A stretch of DNA of 64,000 bases, taken from Paenibacillus mesophilus. Its GTDB lineage: Bacteria > Bacillota > Bacilli > Paenibacillales > NBRC-103111. The stretch lies in the NCBI RefSeq assembly GCF_005938385.1, contig NZ_VCRA01000028.1:26904-90903 (forward strand). The letters run 5' to 3'. Positions within the stretch are counted from its first letter, which is position 1. Every line of letters starts with the position of its first letter. A program made the position numbers and the translations under genes. A model generated the notes under the pieces. That model was given only the letters and a program-made list of their open reading frames with translations, was not told the DNA's origin and ran no database searches. Below, piece after piece: positions 35,301-41,527 of the stretch.

Positions 35301-38300
35301 CCTTGGCTTTCAGCTTGTCCGCTCCGGTGCTCAGTCCCGCACGCGCGGCTTCCAACGCGGCCAACGCGGCATCCACCTGCTCTTGGGTAGAGGCCGGATT
35401 GTTCAGCACCGCTTCGGCGTTTGCAAGCGCATTTTGCAGTACAGCCCAGCTGTCAGGCGTATAGTTTGCCTCTTTCAAGCTTTTGGCTTCGTTCACTTTC
35501 GCTTTCAGCAAATCCTTGTACACTTTGGCGAAGGTGAACGTGGAGCCGTTCGCCAGCATGCTGCTGTTGATCGTAACTTGACCCGCTGCATCCAGCTTCA
35601 TGCCCGTATTCGCTCCGTCGATGATGAGATAGTACAGAACCGCCGGAGTTTCTGCCGCCGTACTCAGCTTCAATGTGATGTTTTTGTCCTGCCATTTCGT
35701 TTTCTCTACTTTAAATACGCGGTTCAGCTTCTTCAGCGTATGACCCGGCATTTCCAGTACGCTTACTTCATACTTGGCCGCAGCGCCGTTGTCGCTGAAA
35801 GTGAAGAAAGACAAGTCCGTATCGATCGTGTTCGCGTTAAGCGCGTTCGTCGGCTGGATCGCATCGCCCAATGCGATTGTGACAAGCGCGTCTTTATCCT
35901 GCGACTTCGATTGCTTCTGCAACAAGTCGCTGCCGTCGTCACGGCCGATGCCGGTAATCCGGTTGCCGTAGCCGGCGTTATTCCCTGCCGTCCACATCGT
36001 ATCGGTGCCGTTGCTTGCCACATAGTTCGTCTTGCCGCCATTCAGCGTCAAGCCGTACTTGAGAGCCAAATAGCTTTCGACCCGCTGCTTCTCGAGCGCA
36101 GTATTGCTCGCCGGGAACAGCACGATTTCGGCGATATCGCCTTTATAATGGTTCCAGTTGTTCGCATTCCCTCCACCGAACGTACCTCCGATGACGGGGG
36201 TGAAATCGATCTTGTTGAACGTATTGTTGCCCGAGACGGTTTGCGGCGTTCCGTTCAGACGGCCTTGTGCGTCAATCGCAGCCGCGGCGTCGAACGATGC
36301 CATGTAATAGCGGGAAGCATCATTGAAAGCAAATCCGCGATACGTACCGCCTGCCCCGTTGCCGATATACGTTTTGCTGCCCCATTTCGTAAAGACGCCC
36401 ACTCCGTAACCGCCTAAGCGAGGCGCCGCTGATCCGACGATCGTCCCGTCCTGCTGCTTGAATACGGCGTATCCGTCCTGATACGTAATCGGGCTGTTGC
36501 CTTTCAAGTACACGTTCGGATTTTGACTGGCCGAGGTCGTATTGTTGAACGTCACGGCCGGATTGAAGTTGACTGCGTCCGCTTTAAAAGCGGGTGCGCC
36601 GTTTACGGTAAATTGGTTCGTGCCCGTCTGATCGGTCCAGCCGGTAAGCTGTCCGGTTACATCAGCCGCAGCGTCTTTGTCCGCCTTGATCCACAAGGAA
36701 GCGCCGTTTACGCCGCCCGGAGCTTTCGCTTGCACGACGGCCTGAGCGAATGTGAAGTATGCGCCGTCAGCCAGCTCGGAGCTGTTGAGCGTTACTTTTC
36801 CGTCAACGAGCGGCTTCGTATTCAATGTCCCGGTAAAGCCGGAATCGCTGCCGATGACGAGATAATTCAGTTGTCCGGCTTGCGTGCCGTCGAGCTGCAA
36901 GGTGACATTGCCGTCGTTCCAGTTCGTTTTGTCCACCTTGAACGTGCGCGCCATCTGGTTCAGGTTCGTATTGGCGATAAGCGTGCTGTATGCCGCATCT
37001 CCGCCGTTATCGCTGAACGTCAGGAACGAGCGGTCGTTCGTGATGGTGTTGTCCGGATACGCTTCATTTGAAGCTTTGATTTCATTGCCTGCTGCAATGG
37101 TTACGAGCGCCCCGGTTTCCTGGGACTTGGATTGCTTTTGCTCCAAACCGCTCGCGGAATCTTTGCCGATACCGGTGATGCGCTTGCCGTAACCCGCGTT
37201 ATCCGCAGCCGTCCACATTTTGGTTCCGGTCGTGCCGTTGAAGTCGCTGGCTGCGTAATCGGTTCCCCCATTGTTCAACGTCAAGCCGTACTTGAGCGCC
37301 AAATAGCTGTTAACCTTCAACTTGTCTGCGTCGCCTAGCTTGCGATCGTAAACGACAACTTCGGAGATGTCGCCTTTGAATACGCTAAAATGGCCGGCTC
37401 CGATGTAATAAATATGATCAGGATTCTGCTTAGTCGGAGAATCGAAGTTGACGCTGTTGGATGTTTCGTTGAGCAACTGTTTTCCATCGACTGAAAGCGC
37501 CCACTCCTGATTTGTTGCGAGCACGTCCAGCAAGCGAGGTTTCTTCAGATCGATGTCGCCGACTCCGACAGATCGGATAACGTCGGATCCGAAGCGCGTA
37601 GCGATGTTGCCCTTGCCATCTTTGTTGCCGTAAGTTGAATTCTGTAAATAAAAGTTGCCTCCGAAATCCCACGGGAATCTGTTGGCTGTATCGGTCGTTG
37701 TACTGGTCTGCACCGAAAATATTTCCCGCTGCTGATCCGTAGTCCCGAACGAAGGTGCCTTATAATAGCTGTTGCCCGGAGCTTGGATCCCGGCATTGGA
37801 ATTGATCGCCGCGGCATCGTACCGCATATTTCCACCATTGGACCAAGTTCTGGCTGGATCGGCCAAATCTTGCAGGCCGCCGACGGTTGTCTTGCTATTG
37901 GCGCTCTTCTCCACATTTACCCAAGAGATCAGACCGCTCGCCACTCCGCCGGGTGCCTGGACAGGCGCTTGCGCTTTGGCGAATGTGAAGTAACCGTTAG
38001 GCAATACGACATTGTCGGCTACAAAAGCGTCACCGATTTCTTGAACCGCGATTGCCGCAGCCGTTGCAAAGCTTGCGTCGCTGCCGACGAGCAGCTTGAT
38101 ATCGCTCGCTGTCGTACCGGTCGGAAACGCGCTCTTCGCGATGCTAAGCTGGACCGTACCGACATTGTTCGTGTTCTGTACTTTCCAGACGCGCTCGGCA
38201 GGCTTCCAATTGGTGCTGTCCGCGATTTGGATCGTTTGGCCGAACGTTGTCAACGTCTTGCCATTGTCGCCCCAGATCAAATATTGCTTGTCCGTCGGGA

Positions 38301-39396
38301 ACGATGCCGCATTGTCGGAATTGGTCGCCGCGATGGCGTTCAAGCCGACCGTAACTTGCTGCCCGCTGTTCGTGCTGTGGCTTTGTTTTTGATTCAGCGA
38401 ACCGCCGTCGTCACGCCCGATACCGGCAATGTTGTTTTTATAAGCCGAGTTAGCAGTGGCGTCCCATACAACGCTAGTGCCGTCGGAAGCGATGTAATTG
38501 CTGAACTGGCCTTGAGATTGATCGATCATGTAGCCGTATTTGAGCGACAAGTAAGTGCTGATACGTTGACGCTCGCTATCGGTGAGAACGCGGTTGTATA
38601 CCATAATATCCCCGATCGCGCCCTGCCAGCGTTCGTTGCCTCCTACTATATTCCCAACCACAGCACCGTTGCTGCCTGTATTCCAAGCCGACACCGTACC
38701 AGTTTGTAACAACTCCATTTTGCTGTACAAGTTTGCGCGCTTATCTCCGTCGCCATTCCAGGAACCGAATAGCTCATTTGGAATTTTGGGTTTCCAAAAT
38801 CCGGCTGCGCTTGAATAAGGATTGCCGTATCCGCTCAATGTTCCTGTTGTCCCGTATTGCATCATGCCCATAAGTGCATTGGTAGAACTCGTTCCCCAGG
38901 AAACGATATAATGATTGCCGCCGCCCACTTCGGATTGCGCTACAGCTATGATCGTTCTGGGGGTCGTTCCGACGGGGAGCTTGCTCACTTGAAGATTCAT
39001 ATAACTGCTGCTGCCGTTAAATTTTACGACCGGGTTAAAGTTCACATTGTTGGCCGCATTATCGTAGAAGACAGGCTGATCGGCATATACGGACTGCGTA
39101 GCGTTATTTTCATTTACACTCAGGTCATTCCATGTCCCTACCGATCCGCCGCTCGCTACATCATTGCCTATTACAGCGGGGTTGAGCCACAAAGCCATAC
39201 CGTTACTCACTCCGCCAGGAGCGCCATACGTACCGTATGTGGCGGTATTCACACTACTACTCCCGCCTCCGGCAGCGTCAGCCGCTTTGCCCGGGGTTAC
39301 AACGCCGGTCAAGCTCCCTACTGCCATTGAAAAAACAAGCAGTTTGGAAAGCCCCTTTCTCACACGTTTGCTATTCGTTAGCAACGCTAATGCCAT
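32335..39396 (-). CDS. Giant SLH-domain surface protein with LamG/DUF8202-like modules and FIVAR repeats
   Basis: 2353 residues. Start at 39396 because GGAGG stands 9 nt upstream; the ATG three codons earlier directly abuts the GGAGG. Sec signal ending near 'VVTPGKAADA'. Residues about 40-1290 hold LamG-like segments alternating with three copies of a module reading 'YLALKYGLTLN...NAGYGxRITGIGxD...LxQKQSKSQ' (near 290, 720, 1125). Six FIVAR-type helical repeats span about 1292-1705 ('YTPDSWAVLQNALANAEAVL', 'VDAALAALEAARAGL') in alternating short and long forms. Cadherin-like/DUF segments follow ('NTFVVKVTDRNGNSRQYTI'), then a Gly-Thr linker, and three S-layer homology domains (last ~190 residues: 'FTPDRNVVRSEFAAIVATGM', 'FHGDRQITREQGIAMIARAY', 'LRPLDSMTRAEAAALMRRLL'). 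SLH domains anchor it to pyruvylated cell-wall polymer, so it displays sugar- or protein-binding modules at the surface. A terminator follows. Confidence 0.9.
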   Translation of the reverse strand: MALALLTNSKRVRKGLSKLLVFSMAVGSLTGVVTPGKAADAAGGGSSSVNTATYGTYGAPGGVSNGMALWLNPAVIGNDVASGGSVGTWNDLSVNENNATQSVYADQPVFYDNAANNVNFNPVVKFNGSSSYMNLQVSKLPVGTTPRTIIAVAQSEVGGGNHYIVSWGTSSTNALMGMMQYGTTGTLSGYGNPYSSAAGFWKPKIPNELFGSWNGDGDKRANLYSKMELLQTGTVSAWNTGSNGAVVGNIVGGNERWQGAIGDIMVYNRVLTDSERQRISTYLSLKYGYMIDQSQGQFSNYIASDGTSVVWDATANSAYKNNIAGIGRDDGGSLNQKQSHSTNSGQQVTVGLNAIAATNSDNAASFPTDKQYLIWGDNGKTLTTFGQTIQIADSTNWKPAERVWKVQNTNNVGTVQLSIAKSAFPTGTTASDIKLLVGSDASFATAAAIAVQEIGDAFVADNVVLPNGYFTFAKAQAPVQAPGGVASGLISWVNVEKSANSKTTVGGLQDLADPARTWSNGGNMRYDAAAINSNAGIQAPGNSYYKAPSFGTTDQQREIFSVQTSTTTDTANRFPWDFGGNFYLQNSTYGNKDGKGNIATRFGSDVIRSVGVGDIDLKKPRLLDVLATNQEWALSVDGKQLLNETSNSVNFDSPTKQNPDHIYYIGAGHFSVFKGDISEVVVYDRKLGDADKLKVNSYLALKYGLTLNNGGTDYAASDFNGTTGTKMWTAADNAGYGKRITGIGKDSASGLEQKQSKSQETGALVTIAAGNEIKASNEAYPDNTITNDRSFLTFSDNGGDAAYSTLIANTNLNQMARTFKVDKTNWNDGNVTLQLDGTQAGQLNYLVIGSDSGFTGTLNTKPLVDGKVTLNSSELADGAYFTFAQAVVQAKAPGGVNGASLWIKADKDAAADVTGQLTGWTDQTGTNQFTVNGAPAFKADAVNFNPAVTFNNTTSASQNPNVYLKGNSPITYQDGYAVFKQQDGTIVGSAAPRLGGYGVGVFTKWGSKTYIGNGAGGTYRGFAFNDASRYYMASFDAAAAIDAQGRLNGTPQTVSGNNTFNKIDFTPVIGGTFGGGNANNWNHYKGDIAEIVLFPASNTALEKQRVESYLALKYGLTLNGGKTNYVASNGTDTMWTAGNNAGYGNRITGIGRDDGSDLLQKQSKSQDKDALVTIALGDAIQPTNALNANTIDTDLSFFTFSDNGAAAKYEVSVLEMPGHTLKKLNRVFKVEKTKWQDKNITLKLSTAAETPAVLYYLIIDGANTGMKLDAAGQVTINSSMLANGSTFTFAKVYKDLLKAKVNEAKSLKEANYTPDSWAVLQNALANAEAVLNNPASTQEQVDAALAALEAARAGLSTGADKLKAKADEVQNEITLGSLKPGDYTAGSWQALTGALDEARALLTRTPQATAVELGQALAKLEAARGTLVDLSKLRAKEAEIVGENLKAGQYTADSWQALQQALTDARAVLANPNATQAEVDAAKAALEAARAALVPGADKTALIARANEVKGFTEANYTPASWAALQQAMSAAEDVLNNPNATQAEVDAAKAALEAAIAGLGSTLPKLQDKVNAVKGEIDTGVLKPGDYTADSWQALTGALGEAEALLSRTPQASENELGQALAKLEAARAALVPAANKAALLAKANEVKGENLRDDDYTPESLAALKQALAAAEVVLNDPNATQQQVDAARDALEAARKNIVARGAKLSALTVVETDSGKPVALSPAFDPNQSLNYAGVVSNAVYGVGIAPVAHTPNSTIKVTLNGQPAAEADWSKLPLKEGPNTIKVEVTDPEGGKNEYTIEMMRTTSKLVSLTPSSGNLEPAFNPETGAYTMRVSYGVAELSWTPVSLDPNATIEISVRGESFTPVASGVKSGLYGLNVGYNTFVVKVTDRNGNSRQYTITVTRASSSVWTDGGNTGTGTGTGTGGTGTGTGKPADIATNLNGNENPFATGTAGQTDGRTQTTVQIDPAKLDGILSQGNGQQLSIRVPNDGDVGVNGLTAAQVKRLADSGSSLEVGNHLAIYPVPGSQLDLNGPAQQWNNAPLGDIEVHVGIKRASDALIGTAKDKAKEQGYELLVDPVDLGLSYSYKGQTVGAGELNGYGVRYIALPDGIDPNRITTGVIVNPDGTVFHVPTVVTKINSRYYAMINDLRSSGTYSVIWNPQDLDDVRSHWSRSDVNDIVARLVLAGTGNNTFTPDRNVVRSEFAAIVATGMGLMRQNVAGTTFGDVPRSSWYHDAVAIASEFGIVNGYEDGLFHGDRQITREQGIAMIARAYDLVESQSTKSQSEIASILSAYGDASNVSDWAKEAVARMIAAGIVEGSEGQLLRPLDSMTRAEAAALMRRLLQTTKLID
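34262..35520 (-). repeat. Six tandem FIVAR-type repeats within the SLH gene
   Basis: Six repeat units of 55-70 codons alternate between a short form with 'NPNATQAEVDAAKAALEAAR' and a long form with 'TPQATAVELGQALAKLEAAR'. DNA identity is high between units, so the tract can expand, contract or be misassembled. Confidence 0.8.
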
Positions 39397-39608
39397 TCTT
39401 TCCATCCTCCAGTTCGCCTTCCTGTTCCACTTCCATCCCGTAATCGGACCCTTCTATAAAGGTCACTCTACCCTTCGTCTTCCTGCAACCTCCGACTGTC
39501 ACGCCATTCAGCCGCTCATAACTGTATACTCCTTTCATCGCTTGTGAACTTGAATTGTTCCTTGCTCGACAACAAACGACAGATGTCTACTCCAAGTTGT
39601 TACAAAAA

Positions 39609-39643
39609 AGCATAACAAGGGAACCTATACAAAACATATACAA
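39609..39643 (-). promoter_or_regulatory. SARP-like box and -10 element upstream of SLH gene
   Basis: On the minus strand TTGTATA (39643-39637), 4 nt, TTGTATA (39632-39626), 11 nt, then TATGCT (39614-39609). Perfect heptamers with an 11-bp period are the textbook SARP target layout. The implied leader to the SLH start codon is about 205 nt. Confidence 0.55.
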
Positions 39644-39708
39644 GCCCTGTCACTGATGCGGCGCATCATTTATTGCCGTCGTTCGCTTGGACCGAAATGG
39701 CCGAAGCC

Positions 39709-39831
39709 CTAAGGAGAGCACGACGATAAGTGTGATAATGATTTCGGCAATACCCCTTGGCGTAGTGCTTCGCGGGGCAATCCTTTATGTGGCATCGTCT
39801 CGGCGTCGATGATCGTGGCCGTCCCATTCAT
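39709..39831 (-). CDS. Candidate 40-residue small protein
   Basis: An ATG at 39831 stands 6 nt after GGAAGGAG, one of the best ribosome binding sites in the window. It opens 40 codons beginning MNGTATIIDAETMPHKGLP and ending SSCSP. A SARP-like box and a TATCCT -10 lie about 48 nt upstream. I recognise no family. It may be a real small protein, or the 5' end of a decayed gene whose other frame still encodes a hydrophobic tail. Confidence 0.35.
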   Translation of the reverse strand: MNGTATIIDAETMPHKGLPREALRQGVLPKSLSHLSSCSP

Positions 39832-39878
39832 ATGCCGCTCCTTCCATCAGTCATGTCTTCGAATACGTATATCAGATT

Positions 39879-39913
39879 AGGATAGCAACCCCGCCTATAC
39901 CGAAACTATACAA
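39879..39913 (-). promoter_or_regulatory. Second SARP-like box with -10 element
   Basis: On the minus strand TTGTATA (39913-39907), 4 nt, CGGTATA (39902-39896), 11 nt, TATCCT (39884-39879). The geometry is identical to the copy at 39609-39643. It faces the 40-codon ORF. Confidence 0.5.
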
Positions 39914-39945
39914 GGGCGGAACGGCCGACTTCATGCGGGAAACGG

Positions 39946-39972
39946 CAAAAAACCCGTCCTTCATGGGACGGG
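39946..39972 (-). terminator. Terminator downstream of SBP gene at 40183-41505
   Basis: CCCGTCC and GGACGGG form a 7-bp stem around TTCATG (39953-39972), followed on the minus strand by GTTTTTTG. Confidence 0.8.
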
Positions 39973-39977
39973 CTCGT

Positions 39978-40170
39978 TAATAACGGAACTGTATTCCGTT
40001 ATCGACCGCTGCAACAACTATGCCGCCAAAATTACGGAACTGCAGTCCGTTATTCAGCCTTTTTAACGCCAGCGAAGCAAAAAAAGTATGTTTTAGCGCA
40101 CTACAGTTCCGTTATAAACAAGAAAGGCTATGAAAAGTCCACTTTAGCGCACTACAGTTCCACTTTCCGC
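39978..40170. repeat. Cluster of GGAACTG(C/T)A(T/G)TCCGTTAT palindromes
   Basis: ATAACGGAACTGTATTCCGTTAT (about 39978-40000) has 9-bp perfect arms. ACGGAACTGCAGTCCGTTAT follows near 40033, and two GCGCACTACAGTTCC units lie near 40098 and 40149. Related sequence occurs at 24.5 kb, so this looks like a dispersed intergenic repeat family. Confidence 0.6.
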
Positions 40171-40182
40171 TAGTTGATCCGG

Positions 40183-41505
40183 TCATTTCTTCCCTTCCGC
40201 CTGAAGAAACTTCTCGGCTTCCTCCTGCGCGCTGCGCAGAGCCGAATTGACATCCGTTTGGCCGGTGACGATTTTGAGCACGTTTGGCGTAAACAGGTTC
40301 AACAAATCTCCGTCGTATATGCTCTGGTACGACTTCGGGGCGATCTGGTTATAGTAGACGGCCTGCCAATTTTTGCCCTTGAACTGGCTTTCCGAGCCAA
40401 TCAGCTTCTTGACGCCCTCGTCGTTGAGCACCGTCATATAGCCCTGCTTGGAAAACTGCGTCTGCATCTCGAGCGAAGTCAAGTAGCGGATGATAGCCAT
40501 CGCCGCATCTTTGTTCTTGCCCGTATTCGTGATCGCGAACATGCGCGGCGACGCTTGCGAGCCGACCTTCGGCTTCTCCTTCAACGTCGGCAGCGAGACG
40601 AGATCCCAGTCGATATTTTTCACATACTCGGGACCGTCGAACGGAAATTGGGAATTGAACACCATCATGGCCAACTCTTGCGACGTCGTCATTTCCGTAT
40701 AATAAGGCAGCTTTTTCTTGGCGGTCGACCATGCCTGATAGTTGCTTGTCGCTTGATTCAAAAAGTAAGTGTCGAACATCGTTTTCCAGCGCTCGTCCGA
40801 CAGCAGCGGCTTCTTCGTCTTCGGGTCATAGAGCGGCAGCGACAGCTGGTTCATGCGCAGGATATGGTTCGGCGAGGCGGAATACCCCATGTAGTTGACT
40901 CCGCCTTCGCTTCTCGTCAACTTCTGGTTCAGCTCCTTCACGTCGTCCCAAGTCATGCCGTCCTTCGGATAAGGCACACCGAATTTATCGAAAATGCCTT
41001 TGTTGTAAAACATCACCTGCACCATCGTCGTGACCGGCAAAAAGTAAAGCTTCCCATCCCCCATCGCCCGGGCTCCGTCGATCGTCGTCTGCTCGAACTT
41101 GGACAAATCGACGCCGTGCTTCTTGATCAGCTCGGTCATGTCGTATTGTTGGCCCGAGCCCATCAGCGGACTCGATATCGTCTCCATCGAGCCGTATACG
41201 AGGTCGACATTTTGCCCGGATGCGGTCAGCTCCGGCAGCTTCGTCCCCGTTTTCCACGGAATGAACGTCACTTTGAAGTTCGGAAACTTCTTCTTGATAA
41301 ACTCACCGTAGGACTGGTTGAACTTCTCCTCCGTCCCGCCGGACAAGTCCTGGATGACGACTTCCGCCGCCATGGTGCTGTAATCGATTTCCGGCTGCGC
41401 CGCCGGTTTCCCCGCTCCGCCCTTCCCGTCCGTTTTGCCGCAAGCGGCAGCAAGCATTAGTGCCGTCGTACATAGAATTGTGCGTGCCCTCCGTTTGTTG
41501 ACCAT
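40183..41505 (-). CDS. Extracellular solute-binding lipoprotein
   Basis: 440 residues from MVNKRRAR (41505), where AAGGGGG lies 7 nt upstream; upstream in-frame codons overlap the previous gene. Lipobox LAAAC. SBP motifs: 'FDKFGVPYPKDGMTWDDV', 'NTGKNKDAAMAIIRYL' and 'DVNSALRSAQEEAEKFLQAE'. It begins 22 nt after the Tat beta-helix gene and ends before a clear terminator. It forms a two-gene unit, beta-helix then SBP, without permeases. Confidence 0.9.
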   Translation of the reverse strand: MVNKRRARTILCTTALMLAAACGKTDGKGGAGKPAAQPEIDYSTMAAEVVIQDLSGGTEEKFNQSYGEFIKKKFPNFKVTFIPWKTGTKLPELTASGQNVDLVYGSMETISSPLMGSGQQYDMTELIKKHGVDLSKFEQTTIDGARAMGDGKLYFLPVTTMVQVMFYNKGIFDKFGVPYPKDGMTWDDVKELNQKLTRSEGGVNYMGYSASPNHILRMNQLSLPLYDPKTKKPLLSDERWKTMFDTYFLNQATSNYQAWSTAKKKLPYYTEMTTSQELAMMVFNSQFPFDGPEYVKNIDWDLVSLPTLKEKPKVGSQASPRMFAITNTGKNKDAAMAIIRYLTSLEMQTQFSKQGYMTVLNDEGVKKLIGSESQFKGKNWQAVYYNQIAPKSYQSIYDGDLLNLFTPNVLKIVTGQTDVNSALRSAQEEAEKFLQAEGKK

Positions 41506-41527
41506 GCTGTTAACCCCCTTATTCGGT

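Larger units (their letters stand above)
39397..40182. other. Intergenic region upstream of SLH gene
   Basis: 786 nt with two near-identical promoter-like sequences, a 40-codon ORF, a terminator and palindromic repeats, each listed separately. Between 39660 and 39790 a second frame on the minus strand reads a hydrophobic, basic-tailed segment ('GIAEIIITLIVVLSLGLRPF'). This looks like the C-terminus of a membrane protein and may be decay. Confidence 0.5.

Noticed and set aside
34262..35520. Repeats inside the SLH gene as a possible CRISPR or satellite array
   Set aside because: Units are long (165-210 nt), in frame and encode FIVAR-type helices; there are no spacer-repeat alternations.
39371..39538. 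55-codon minus-strand ORF overlapping the SLH gene start
   Set aside because: No ribosome site before its ATG and it overlaps the SLH start out of frame. A better site nearby serves only a Met-Ser-Gly-stop ORF.
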